This document shows positions 1 through 8,119 of a stretch of DNA of 64,000 nucleotides, in pieces (position 1 is the stretch's first letter; every line of letters begins with the position of its first letter). The position numbers were made by a program, and so were the translations under genes. Below the pieces are notes generated by a model that saw nothing but the letters and a program-made list of their open reading frames with translations, was not told the DNA's origin and made no database searches. Origin of the DNA: Nodularia sphaerocarpa UHCC 0038 (GTDB lineage Bacteria > Cyanobacteriota > Cyanobacteriia > Cyanobacteriales > Nostocaceae); the NCBI RefSeq assembly GCF_022376295.1, contig NZ_CP060140.1:434001-498000 (forward strand), in the 5' to 3' direction.

Positions 1-1
1 T

Positions 2-460
2 TTGCAACAGATTGGTTGGCAGGGGGAGACTGTTAAAGTTGCAGAATTGATGGCAGAATTGTTTGCTTTAGTTGACCGGATCACAGTTTGTCTGGATGTA
101 GGTGATCAAATTTACCCACAGATTGGCTTGGAATGTATTTTCCTCAATCAACCTGACTCAGAATCTCGCTGGGCTATTTTCCTAGATAATTTAGTAGCAC
201 GAGGATTGTGCGAAGTGCAAAAGCGAGAGGCATTGTTAAATTGGCCTGGTCAAATCAATCCTCTTAATTCTCCAGCACCTTGGCCGCATAATTTGATTGC
301 TGCTTCTGTTTTACAACCGAGGGAACGCTTCACTGTCTTTGAACGCCGTTTGAGCCACATTAAAATTGTTTCTCAACCACAAAGTACCGTTTTAGCTAAG
401 GCATATCTTTGGTTTCAACATCAATGGTTATCGGGAGAAAGCAAAATACAGCACATCTGA
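2..460 (+). CDS. C-terminal part of an unrecognised protein (cut by window edge)
   Basis: The open frame runs in from the left edge and ends at a TGA after 152 visible codons, so the true start is probably outside the window. I do not recognise the family. The visible part is soluble, rich in Trp, Leu and Gln, and has no membrane segment or metal-binding cluster. It lies on the same strand as the methyltransferase and P450 genes downstream, but a 26-bp tandem repeat block separates them. It may belong to the same natural-product cluster; this is inference from position only. Codon use and HIP1-poor sequence look like the neighbouring genes. Confidence 0.5.
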   Translation: MQQIGWQGETVKVAELMAELFALVDRITVCLDVGDQIYPQIGLECIFLNQPDSESRWAIFLDNLVARGLCEVQKREALLNWPGQINPLNSPAPWPHNLIAASVLQPRERFTVFERRLSHIKIVSQPQSTVLAKAYLWFQHQWLSGESKIQHI

Positions 461-490
461 TGTGAGTAGGTATGCAGGGGCGGGCAGGAT

Positions 491-698
491 GCCCACCCCA
501 CAAGATTTAACATATTGCCCACCCCACAAGCTTGAAAATATTGCCCACTCCACAAGATTTAAAATCTTGCCCACTCCACAAGATTGAAAATATTGCCCAC
601 CCCACAAGATTGAAAATATTTCCCACTCCACAAGATTGAAAATATTGCCCACCCCACAAGATTGAAAATATTTCCCACTCCACAAGATTGAAAATATT
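491..698. repeat. Eight tandem copies of a 26-bp repeat
   Basis: Eight head-to-tail copies of exactly 26 bp start at 491, 517, 543, 569, 595, 621, 647 and 673. Each begins (G/T)CCCAC(C/T)CCACAAG and ends in an AT-rich part close to ATTGAAAATATT. Copies differ at a few fixed positions (C/T in the CCC run, G/T at the first base). Because 26 is not a multiple of 3, the long antisense frame through the block is a by-product and not a gene. The last copy ends 34 bp before the chosen methyltransferase start, so the array lies in its leader or promoter. Confidence 0.95.
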
Positions 699-732
699 AA
701 GATGCGTAGTTAATTTACTTACAAAGTGTTGT

Positions 733-1503
733 ATGAATTTAAACTCTGAGGTTAAGTTTGATTTAGATAGTTTTTATTCTGGGGAATCTGTTCAGGAATG
801 GAAACAGATTATTGGTGAGGAATTACACTACCACTTGGGGTATTTTCGCGGTTCGGAAGATTTAGAAACGGGTTTAAAGCAAACGGTAAGGAATTTTTAT
901 CCCTACATTACTCCGGGTGCGCGGGTTTTAGATATCGGTTGCGGTTGGGGAGGACCGGCCCGGATGTTAACTACAGAACTTAATTGCTCTGTCACCGGAG
1001 TCTCATGTAGTACAGGACAAGTAGAATATGGCCGCAGCTTGGGTTTAAATGTGTTGCACCAAGATTTGGAAGCAGAGCAAGATGAATTTAGTGGCAAATA
1101 TGATGTCATCTTCGCTCTAGAAATGATTTCCCATATTCGCAATAAAATTGAACTGCTACGGCGACTGCGTTCCTGTGGGTCTCGTTTAATACTATCAGGG
1201 AATTGCGCGGCAGATAGCTATTCTGGAGAAAGAACAACTTTTGGTGAATCTATGTACCTTTGCAAGGTTTCGGAATTAGTTGCTGATGTGGAAGCTGCGG
1301 GTTGGAAAATTTCATTTATGCAAGACCGTCGGTTTTACGCCCTGCGAACATTTGCTCTGTGGAAACAAAATTTAGATCGGGTCTATGGCGATCGCCAACC
1401 GCCTGGTCAATTAGGTATTCTCCGTGGCCATGCTGATACTGCACTGCGATCGCCACTGATCTGGGCTAAATGTTTTCCCTTAATAGATATCGTCGCAGAT
1501 TGA
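733..1503 (+). CDS. Class I SAM-dependent methyltransferase
   Basis: The 256-residue protein carries the SAM-binding motif I VLDIGCGWGGPARML near residue 80 and an acidic-loop region (VLHQDLEAEQ) near residue 115, as in small-molecule methyltransferases of the sterol/tocopherol/cyclopropane-synthase-like class. The frame is open from a TTG at 688, but that stretch lies in the 26-bp repeat, so I chose the ATG at 733. The gene ends 3 bp before the P450 start, so the two are almost certainly co-transcribed and translationally linked. A role in methylating a natural product that the P450 oxidises is inference. The substrate cannot be told from sequence; the C-terminal 60 residues show no known motif. 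Confidence 0.8.
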   Translation: MNLNSEVKFDLDSFYSGESVQEWKQIIGEELHYHLGYFRGSEDLETGLKQTVRNFYPYITPGARVLDIGCGWGGPARMLTTELNCSVTGVSCSTGQVEYGRSLGLNVLHQDLEAEQDEFSGKYDVIFALEMISHIRNKIELLRRLRSCGSRLILSGNCAADSYSGERTTFGESMYLCKVSELVADVEAAGWKISFMQDRRFYALRTFALWKQNLDRVYGDRQPPGQLGILRGHADTALRSPLIWAKCFPLIDIVAD

Positions 1504-1506
1504 GAG

Positions 1507-2766
1507 ATGAATATGCAAATTCAAAGTGAAAGTATAGCTCTACCTTTACCATTTAATCCGCGATCGCCAGAGTTCCGGGCTAATCCCTATCCTACCTATG
1601 ATTACCTGCGGACGCACCACCCGATTTTCTATCGCCCTGATCGAAAAGATTGGTTGCTGACACGCTATGCTGATATTTCAGAGGTTCTGAAAAATTCTAA
1701 CTTTGGTCATGGACAGAAAAGTATAGTTAGCCTAGAGACTGGAACCCCAGGGACTATAAACAACTTTCTCCGTCTGCGTCAGGAAAGTCAAAGAATAATG
1801 CAGTTGTGGTTGGTGTTACAAAATCCACCCACCCACACCAGAATTCGTCCGTTGTTGCGTAGTGCCTTCACTCAATCGCACATTCAAGCATTGCGATCGC
1901 ACATTCAAACAACGGTTGACGACCTGATTGATCAGGTTAAAGACTTGGGAAAAATGGATGTGGTTCACGATTTAGCTTATCCGCTTACCCTCGGCTTAAA
2001 CTGTAAAATATTGGGGATTCCTACAGAAAAATGGCATCCCAATTTCCCAAAATGGTCTGTGAGCCTATCTTTAGTGGAAGATATGGACGTGACCCCGATT
2101 GCTTTTGAGCAAGGTTTATTGGCAATTAGTGGTTTAGCTGAATACTTGCGAAATTTGATTGCTGAAAGTCGTATTTGTTCGCAGTCGCAAGATAATCTAA
2201 TTAGCACCCTAATTCAAGCAGAAGCTGAGGGACAATTGAGTGAAGAAGAACTCTTAGCAAATTGCATCTTGATTTTTGCAGTCGGTCACTTCTCAACGGG
2301 GCATTTAATTGGCAACAGTATACTCACATTACTGAATCACCCAGAGCAGCTACATCTGCTACAAGCCGATCCATCTTTGATAGAAACAACCATTGCTGAA
2401 GTGCTGCGTTATGAAAGTTCGGCTCAGGGTATCTCACGTACAGCACTATGTGATATCGAAATATCAAATCAAACAATTCGTCAGGGAGATATAGTTCATT
2501 GTCTCATCGGGGCTGCTAATCGAGATCCCGCCTATTTCCCCCATCCCCACCAATTTGATATTAGACGCAAACCCAATTCCTATCTTTCTTTTGGTCAAGG
2601 AGGTATTCATACTTGTATTGGGATGCACTTAGCTAAATTAGCCACAGAGATTGCCGTAAATACACTTTTGAGACGTTTACCTGGGTTATCTTTAGCAACG
2701 GAATCTTTAGAATGGGAGGAAGCGTTTTTATCACGTGGTGTGAAATCATTGCCGGTTGTCTTTTAA
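1507..2766 (+). CDS. Cytochrome P450 with altered I-helix and heme loop
   Basis: This 419-residue protein has bacterial P450 size. The ExxR of helix K is EVLR (about residue 298) and the heme-binding loop is FGQGGIHTCIG near residue 356, followed by MHLAKLA. Two departures stand out. The I-helix reads AVGHFSTGHLIGN where most P450s have AGHETT or AGxDTT, so the acidic residue of the acid-alcohol pair is Phe. The heme loop has one extra Gly, so the conserved Phe is 8 rather than 7 residues before the Cys ligand. It lies 3 bp after the methyltransferase gene. Such changes are known in P450s doing peroxygenase-like or non-hydroxylating chemistry; what this one does is unknown. The start ATG follows GAG directly after the upstream stop. 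Confidence 0.88.
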   Translation: MNMQIQSESIALPLPFNPRSPEFRANPYPTYDYLRTHHPIFYRPDRKDWLLTRYADISEVLKNSNFGHGQKSIVSLETGTPGTINNFLRLRQESQRIMQLWLVLQNPPTHTRIRPLLRSAFTQSHIQALRSHIQTTVDDLIDQVKDLGKMDVVHDLAYPLTLGLNCKILGIPTEKWHPNFPKWSVSLSLVEDMDVTPIAFEQGLLAISGLAEYLRNLIAESRICSQSQDNLISTLIQAEAEGQLSEEELLANCILIFAVGHFSTGHLIGNSILTLLNHPEQLHLLQADPSLIETTIAEVLRYESSAQGISRTALCDIEISNQTIRQGDIVHCLIGAANRDPAYFPHPHQFDIRRKPNSYLSFGQGGIHTCIGMHLAKLATEIAVNTLLRRLPGLSLATESLEWEEAFLSRGVKSLPVVF

Positions 2767-2793
2767 TCTAGAATCATGTCACCCCACCCCCAA

Positions 2794-2817
2794 CCCCTCC
2801 CCGCCAGCGAGGAGGGG
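2794..2817. repeat. Hairpin between convergent genes
   Basis: CCCCTCC and GGAGGGG pair around a short loop between the converging P450 and Nif11 genes. There is no T run, so it may be a dispersed palindromic repeat serving as a weak bidirectional terminator. Similar C-rich palindromes lie at 25.38 kb. Confidence 0.5.
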
Positions 2818-2860
2818 AGAGCAAACAAAGTTTTAGTAGGGTTACGGGTTGCGTAAGTAT

Positions 2861-3076
2861 TCACGGTAACTTGTTCTGATAGAGTAACCAGCGCATCCCC
2901 CAATCGTGTTTGTGCGCGGTTACAAGTTCTGCAACTGTGAAGGTAAGACCCAATTCAGCGCCAAATTTGACAAAACTTTCTAAATCAGGGTGGTTGTTGA
3001 CAGCTAAAAGTCTGCTTTTTAGTTCTTCATCCATCCGTATTTGTTGGATAAATTGTAGTGCAGTTTGAACAGACAT
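2861..3076 (-). CDS. Nif11-type leader peptide family protein (putative RiPP precursor)
   Basis: The 71-residue product matches the Nif11 leader pattern: an N-terminal helix (ALQFIQQIRMDEELKSRLLA), then a segment like DLESFVKFGAELGLTFTVAEL. Nif11 domains serve as leader peptides of many cyanobacterial RiPPs. No Gly-Gly cleavage site is present; after the domain only some 16 residues follow (HKHDWGMRWLLYQNKLP), rich in Trp, His and Lys and free of Cys. These could be a core peptide, or this could be a stand-alone Nif11 protein. I chose the ATG at 3076, preceded by GAGAG, over a TTG at 3088. It starts 8 bp after the stop of the B2 gene, last of a three-gene operon. Confidence 0.75.
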   Translation of the reverse strand: MSVQTALQFIQQIRMDEELKSRLLAVNNHPDLESFVKFGAELGLTFTVAELVTAHKHDWGMRWLLYQNKLP

Positions 3077-3084
3077 CAAATCTC

Positions 3085-3561
3085 TCAACTGGGAAAATTA
3101 ACTTCAATGGGACGATCAAACATGGCAAAGCGATCGCGCACATTTTGAGTATCATTGAGGACAAAACCTTCATACTCCACCCAAGCATGAGCCTCAAAAC
3201 TCTCTGCTTCTTTTTTTACACCAATCCGCAATTCGCTGTTAATTCCTTGGTGATGCAACAAACCCCACAGCACTAGGGACTTTTGCAGACATTTTGCCCA
3301 AGGTTGACAATATCTGGCGGCTAACTGCACCATGCTAATTGTCTTAATAATTTTACAGGAGCAATCGCTATTTTGAAGCAATATTTTTCCAGGTGGAAAG
3401 ACTCGCACTAAATCAGATTGCGTGCGCTTTAATCCCCTAAATTTTAAGGATAGAGTTACTAGGGGAAAAAACAGAAGTGCTTGCAATAACAGCCAGCGTG
3501 AATTTCTATCCAGTCCCCAAAAACTGCGTAATTTACGTACTGCTAACTTCAACGAGTCCAT
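3085..3561 (-). CDS. Lasso peptide biosynthesis B2-type protease
   Basis: The 158-residue protein fits the B2 (transglutaminase-like) family that cleaves leader peptides. Its C-terminal half holds the Cys-His-Asp triad: Cys in AKCLQKSLVLWGLL, His in FEAHAWVEYEG and Asp in VLND. The N-terminal half has a hydrophobic stretch (WLLLQALLFFPLVTLSL) that may lie at the membrane. The start overlaps the end of the PqqD gene by 29 bp, and the Nif11 gene follows within 8 bp, so the three are one translationally coupled operon. In lasso systems B2 works with a PqqD-like B1 and an asparagine-synthase-like cyclase; no cyclase lies in view. It may therefore mature a different Nif11-type peptide. Confidence 0.88.
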   Translation of the reverse strand: MDSLKLAVRKLRSFWGLDRNSRWLLLQALLFFPLVTLSLKFRGLKRTQSDLVRVFPPGKILLQNSDCSCKIIKTISMVQLAARYCQPWAKCLQKSLVLWGLLHHQGINSELRIGVKKEAESFEAHAWVEYEGFVLNDTQNVRDRFAMFDRPIEVNFPS

Positions 3562-3835
3562 TGGCTAATAATTCTTCAATGAGATTTTCTACATCCTGCT
3601 GTAACTGTTTTGACTCTACGCCATACTCAGTTACCAATATATCTATAGCAGACTGGATAGAATCTTTCTCTGTCAGGGTTTGCCAAATCCGAGTCCCAAC
3701 ATCATCCAAGCCAAAATACTCCTCGGTTTGCAGGTTAAGTAAAACTGACTCACCTGCCAAGTCTTGAGCCAATACATTCGGTGCAGGTGATATTTTACAA
3801 TCTAATGAAAGTTGGATCATTCTCTTTAAATTCAC
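3533..3835 (-). CDS. PqqD family protein (RiPP recognition element)
   Basis: The 100-residue protein has the PqqD fold pattern: two N-terminal beta strands, then GESVLLNLQTEEYFGLDDVG, then helices ending IEELLANGLVEV. PqqD-like domains bind leader peptides and hand them to maturation enzymes; in split lasso systems this is the B1 protein. It is the first gene of the (-) strand operon with B2 and Nif11. The frame opens at a GTG (3835); an in-frame ATG at 3820 is an equally good start, and neither has a strong ribosome site. The 29-bp overlap with B2 supports a fixed stoichiometry. Confidence 0.88.
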   Translation of the reverse strand: MNLKRMIQLSLDCKISPAPNVLAQDLAGESVLLNLQTEEYFGLDDVGTRIWQTLTEKDSIQSAIDILVTEYGVESKQLQQDVENLIEELLANGLVEVSST

Positions 3836-3867
3836 TACAGTTATTTGTCTAAAATTATGACACTACT

Positions 3868-5292
3868 TCAACCGCTTTGCTTGCGTATTTGCTTACAGTT
3901 ATAGAAACCAAATATCAGCCAAAATGCCAGGATAAATGAGGTTAATAGCAAAATTGGGATGGGTCCAAAATTATAAATTAAAAGCGGTGCAGCAGCAGTA
4001 AATAAGCCTCCACCCACAATAGGTTCAAACAACAATTGTTTATAAGCAAAACTCTCAAACGCACCAGAACGGTTATCTGGATCTACCATTCGCAACAACA
4101 ATAATCCAGTGGATGTTACACCCATCGATTGTCCCATGTCGCCAAGACCACGCTCAAACCAGTAAAAAGGTAGGAGATGGGGGCCTAAGAATACAAAGGC
4201 ACACACATTCCACGCAATCCCAGCAACGGATAAAATCAGAAAGGGAGCAAGGTTATCACCGAGTACAGAGAGAGAAATACTTGCTAGGGCTGTGACAATG
4301 GTAATATCTAATGCCAGTCCGCCAATGTTCTCCATGAGAGGACGACTAATTAAATAGGTGCGTCTGGTACGCATAAGTATATACTGCACAATCATTCCCC
4401 CAATCAGGGCGATGGGAAATAACGGCACGTAGGAAATTAGTTCCACTCCACCTCTACCCCAGGTGATGGATTCAAGCAAGCGCAAGGCTTCTAAAATTAG
4501 CCAGCCGAAAGCGATCGCTAATCCGACAAAACCGAAATTGAGTGATAATGGATCAATTAGTAAGTCGCGGAATAAGTTTTTTCTGGCAATTGTGACACTC
4601 GGTTCTTCTTCTGGTGGCTGATTTTCAGTATTTTCCAGATGAGTTAACGGTTCGCGGCTGACTTGGATTTTTCCAGTTCTGCGTCCCCAGTGAATTAAAA
4701 TTGTCCCGGAAATCACTCCAGAAAGCAGCCCTACTGTGGCTAAAGCTAAAGATAAATCAGCCCCGGCGGTAAAACCCAATTCTGTAAAAGTTGCAGCCAT
4801 CCCGGCTGATGTCCCGTGTCCCCCTTCAAAGGCGACTTCAATTAAACAAGCGACTATGGGGGGTAAACCAAAAACTGGTGTTAATATGGTGATTGCTAGT
4901 ATTAATCCTACCACGTATTGACCCCAGGCGATCGCTTGACCGAAAGCGACTTGTGGGGCTGCTTTAAGCCAAAATTGCTGCAAAGTCGGCACATATTGAC
5001 CGAGAAATAGGGTAGCAAAAACAATGTTAATAAAAATACCAGGAGACTGCGACCAAACCGCCTGGACATTTTCGGTAAATAGGCCTTGAACAAGGGGAGA
5101 TTCTGGATTTATTGATTTGACAATTGCACCCAAAGCACCTTTACCCAGAAGTAAGGCAATAATACCAGCCACAATGGAACTGGGTATGTAGAGCGATCGC
5201 AATATTCCCAGGCGCTGTCTGATTAACCGCCCCACCAGGATTAATATAGCGATGAGAATATAAGCCCAGAATACATCTATCAGTTTGAACAT
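3868..5292 (-). CDS. gltS: Sodium/glutamate symporter, GltS family
   Basis: The 474-residue integral membrane protein shows about ten hydrophobic segments in two inverted halves, linked by a charged cytoplasmic loop around residues 205-235 (rich in Glu and Pro). The family signature GGHGTSAGM lies near residue 158, and a second similar turn is GDMGQSMGVTSTG near residue 385. GltS carriers import glutamate with sodium. It ends 33 bp upstream of the PqqD gene on the same strand, so read-through into the RiPP operon is possible. Length and layout fit the family. I see no regulatory site. Confidence 0.85.
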   Translation of the reverse strand: MFKLIDVFWAYILIAILILVGRLIRQRLGILRSLYIPSSIVAGIIALLLGKGALGAIVKSINPESPLVQGLFTENVQAVWSQSPGIFINIVFATLFLGQYVPTLQQFWLKAAPQVAFGQAIAWGQYVVGLILAITILTPVFGLPPIVACLIEVAFEGGHGTSAGMAATFTELGFTAGADLSLALATVGLLSGVISGTILIHWGRRTGKIQVSREPLTHLENTENQPPEEEPSVTIARKNLFRDLLIDPLSLNFGFVGLAIAFGWLILEALRLLESITWGRGGVELISYVPLFPIALIGGMIVQYILMRTRRTYLISRPLMENIGGLALDITIVTALASISLSVLGDNLAPFLILSVAGIAWNVCAFVFLGPHLLPFYWFERGLGDMGQSMGVTSTGLLLLRMVDPDNRSGAFESFAYKQLLFEPIVGGGLFTAAAPLLIYNFGPIPILLLTSFILAFWLIFGFYNCKQIRKQSG

Positions 5293-5573
5293 GGCAGTTT
5301 ATAGTATTTAATTTTTGTATCTATTGATACTTTATGAGTCTGATCATCTTGGCAAGAGTTGAGTATTTAGGGGTGCGATCGCTGTTCCTACGGCTGTTAG
5401 TGTTATTGGTTCCATATCAATAATATTAAGAGATTATACTTATGGTATTCCGTATAACGGTTTCTCAAATATTGCTGATTTTGAAGAATTTAGCTCACGC
5501 AGAGGCGCTCCAGGCGCAGAGAGTAAGAAAGGAGAATATTTACATCTGAGTATTCTTTACTCTCTACTTCTTG

Positions 5574-6953
5574 CTAAACGTTGACGGGTATACTTGCTCT
5601 TGTTACCTGAACTGTGGGTATCATCTGCATTCCTGCTGGTGCGGCTAAGGTGAGTCCACGGCGCACGGGATACACAGGACGCTTGTTAACTAGCGATAAT
5701 TGAAATTCTGACAAAATTGTGGCTAAGGCAATTTTCATTTCATACTGAGCAAAAGCCAAGCCTATACAACGCCGATTTCCACCGCCAAAGGGTAAGTATT
5801 CATAAGGGGAAAATTGCTTTTCTAAAAAGCGTTCTGGTTTAAATTGCTGAGACTGTGGGTAAACTTCCTCTCGATGATGGGCTAAATAAATGCTGGGAAT
5901 TATTACAGTTCCTACTGGCAATTTATAGCCCATAATTTCTACTGGGGTTTTCACAACTCGGATAGAACTATTGGCTAGAATTGGGTAAATTCGCAAAGTC
6001 TCTTGGCAAACTGCTGTTAAATATGGCAATTTAGCAATGCTACTCGGTTCAGGATTAATACCAAGGGTTTCTAGTTCTCGTTGTAACTTTTCTTTCACCT
6101 CTGGTAACTGTCCCAACCAGTAAAAAGCCCATGTCAATGCAGAAGCTGTGGTTTCATGTCCTGCAACTAACATTGTCATTAATTCATCACGTAACTCCAC
6201 ATCTGACATTCTCTCGCCATCGTCATAACGAGCCGAAATCAATAAACTGAGAATATCTTGGCGATGTTGTCCAGATTCTGCCCGACGTTCTTTAATTAGA
6301 CTATAAATTAGTTGATCGATTTGCTGCAATAGCCGCACAACTCGCCCCCAAGGACTCCACTCACCTAAATCTTTTTGCATAAAACTAAAAAAGAAGGCGC
6401 TGGACATGAAAGGGGAACCCATGAAGTCTAGCAGGGATGTGAGTAATCGCCCCAATTCTCGAAAAACTGGACCTTCATCTACACCAAATACTACTCGTAA
6501 AATTACGCCCATGGTGATTTCTTGCATTGAGGCGCGGATATTAAAAGGTTTGCCAATTGTCCATTCGTTGCTGACTTGTTGGGTAATTTTGCGGATAGTT
6601 TGACCGTAAGCCCGCATTCTTTCGCCATGAAAGGGTGGTGTTAATAATTGACGTTGGCGCTGGTGGCGATCGCCATCTAGTATAATTACAGAATTATCGC
6701 CCAGCAAAAATCCTAAACCCCCGCCGCCTCCACCAGATTTAAAACAGCTAGCATGAGCAGTAAAAATCTGTTCCAGTGCTTGAGGATCGCTAAAATAGAC
6801 AATGTGCTTATCCCCACGATTCCAGATAGTGAAGTTATCACCATAAACTTCGGCAAAATCTTCTACATATTTCACCGGCTGAGTGATAAATTTAACCATC
6901 CGCAGATAGCGCGGTAATTTGGGACCATCAGGTAAATTGTAAGTTACTGTCAT
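5574..6953 (-). CDS. Cytochrome P450, CYP110-like
   Basis: The 459-residue protein has all canonical P450 motifs: I-helix AGHETTAS near residue 269, ExxR as ETLR near 322, and heme loop FGGGNRRCIG near 400. The N-terminus starts with LPDGPKLPRYLRMVKFI, as in cyanobacterial CYP110 enzymes, which oxidise fatty acids and terpenes. A run of six glycines (about residues 74-79) precedes the B-C region. It stands alone, transcribed away from the ParA remnant. Its normal motifs contrast with the P450 at 1.5 kb. The CYP110 label comes from overall pattern and is not proven. Confidence 0.88.
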   Translation of the reverse strand: MTVTYNLPDGPKLPRYLRMVKFITQPVKYVEDFAEVYGDNFTIWNRGDKHIVYFSDPQALEQIFTAHASCFKSGGGGGGLGFLLGDNSVIILDGDRHQRQRQLLTPPFHGERMRAYGQTIRKITQQVSNEWTIGKPFNIRASMQEITMGVILRVVFGVDEGPVFRELGRLLTSLLDFMGSPFMSSAFFFSFMQKDLGEWSPWGRVVRLLQQIDQLIYSLIKERRAESGQHRQDILSLLISARYDDGERMSDVELRDELMTMLVAGHETTASALTWAFYWLGQLPEVKEKLQRELETLGINPEPSSIAKLPYLTAVCQETLRIYPILANSSIRVVKTPVEIMGYKLPVGTVIIPSIYLAHHREEVYPQSQQFKPERFLEKQFSPYEYLPFGGGNRRCIGLAFAQYEMKIALATILSEFQLSLVNKRPVYPVRRGLTLAAPAGMQMIPTVQVTRASIPVNV

Positions 6954-7062
6954 AGGAGTTTGTTTGAAGTGAGGGCTGCTGATTTTAATTTTTACGAGTT
7001 TTGCTGTGATTGGAGGCTACACAAAGCGGTATATTTAAGTAAGGCAGCCTCGCAAATAAGCA

Positions 7063-7224
7063 TTGCCAAAAATCATCCTTATCCTCAACGCTAGGGGAGG
7101 AATTGGAAAAACGAATATGGCAGTTAATTTAGCTGCACAATTTGGGCAAAAAAACAAGTTTAATCTCATTGATGCAGATATTCAAGTTTCTGCCAATTAT
7201 TGGGCGAGGCGGAATTATAACTAG
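7063..7224 (+). pseudogene. Truncated ParA/MinD-type ATPase remnant
   Basis: A 53-codon frame starting at a TTG encodes the first part of a ParA-type ATPase: beta strand KIILILNARGG, Walker A GGIGKT, then NMAVNLAAQFGQ, LIDADIQ and SANYWARR. A TAG follows at once where a normal protein would continue for about 150 residues. The variant RGGIGKT replaces KGGIGKT, so the deviant Walker lysine is Arg. It is followed after about 100 bp by the coiled-coil gene, which may have been its partner. Confidence 0.7.
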
Positions 7225-7326
7225 AGGATGTCGCTATTACTCAATGGCGAGGAAACAATGCACCGCAGGCGGAGTTAGACTAAGGCTGCGTGGCTGAAGA
7301 ATTACAGCGTGATTGGAGAAAAAATT

Positions 7327-7905
7327 ATGGTTAAGCAACATCTATCTGACTTACTACAAAAAGAAGCACAAAAATTGATACCACTGGAAAATCAATCTGT
7401 GATTGAAGTTAAAGCTGAGAAAGTTACCGAAGAAAATGCTTTAACTACAGAGAAATTACCGACGCTGACACCTAAATCAACTCCTTTCCAGGACACTATG
7501 TCTACTAATAATAGTTTAGAAACCACTGTCAAAGAATTAAAACAAAGTCTCGAACAATCTCAAGATAAAGAAAAAGCTCTTCAAAAGCAAATTGTCGATT
7601 TGCAATCAATTTTGTATGAAAAGCAAGTATTAACAGAACGGCTGACAAAAGAACTCCACGAAGCTAAACAAGACGCGTTACACCTTGCAGAAGCTAATTC
7701 TAAACTGATAGAAGAAAGTCATTCCGCCATCCCAGTCAAACAGAATAAGCCTGCAATTCCAGAGAAATCAAAAGAGTCCGCTATCCAAGTCAAAGAAAAA
7801 TATAACCCAGTGGGCTATAAAAAATCACATCAAGTTCCTGAATATCTGCTAGAACGCCAAAAAGAAGGAGATAATTTTGCTGATAATACTTGGTTATACG
7901 ACTAG
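7327..7905 (+). CDS. Coiled-coil protein of unknown function
   Basis: The 192-residue protein is very rich in Lys, Glu and Gln. Residues about 60-140 form a likely coiled coil (for example LKQSLEQSQDKEKALQKQ), followed by a Lys/Pro-rich linker and a tail ending in NTWLYD. No enzyme motif is visible. I chose the ATG at 7327 because GGAG lies at a normal distance upstream; a GTG at 7309 would add six residues. It follows a truncated parA gene, as ParA partners often do, so it may have worked with it, but that is inference. Confidence 0.6.
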   Translation: MVKQHLSDLLQKEAQKLIPLENQSVIEVKAEKVTEENALTTEKLPTLTPKSTPFQDTMSTNNSLETTVKELKQSLEQSQDKEKALQKQIVDLQSILYEKQVLTERLTKELHEAKQDALHLAEANSKLIEESHSAIPVKQNKPAIPEKSKESAIQVKEKYNPVGYKKSHQVPEYLLERQKEGDNFADNTWLYD

Positions 7906-7978
7906 CACCGCTACGCGGAAATCAAAAGTCAAAAGTCAAAAGTCAAAAATTTGAAAAAGAAAAATATATTTTTGCTTG

Positions 7979-8007
7979 TAGAGACGGCGATTTATCGCGT
8001 CTCTTTT
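7979..8007 (+). terminator. Probable rho-independent terminator
   Basis: GAGACGGCGAT pairs with ATCGCGTCTC with one bulge, followed by TTTTT. It lies 70 bp after the coiled-coil gene, downstream of AGTCAAA heptamer repeats (about 7924-7950). It belongs to the same palindrome family as those at 8064, 29073 and 61802. Confidence 0.6.
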
Positions 8008-8063
8008 TCCCACGTTCAAAATATACATCCACCGCATTCAAATATGTGTCTTCTGTGAACCCT

Positions 8064-8093
8064 TGTAGAGACGTTCCATGGAACGTCTCTACA
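8064..8093. repeat. Perfect 30-bp palindrome
   Basis: TGTAGAGACGTTCCA is followed directly by its exact reverse complement, giving 15 perfect pairs. It lies between the coiled-coil gene and the end of the convergent hydrolase gene and may stop transcription from both sides. Confidence 0.85.
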
Positions 8094-8119
8094 TTCTTTA
8101 TTGGAAATATCTCATAAAT

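Noticed and set aside
428..685. Antisense 85-codon frame with repeating Trp/Gly/Cys-rich sequence
   Set aside because: It is only the 26-bp tandem repeat read in one strand; three repeats give a 26-residue period. No ribosome site.
491..698. Possible CRISPR array
   Set aside because: The repeats are directly head to tail with no unique spacers and no cas genes are near.
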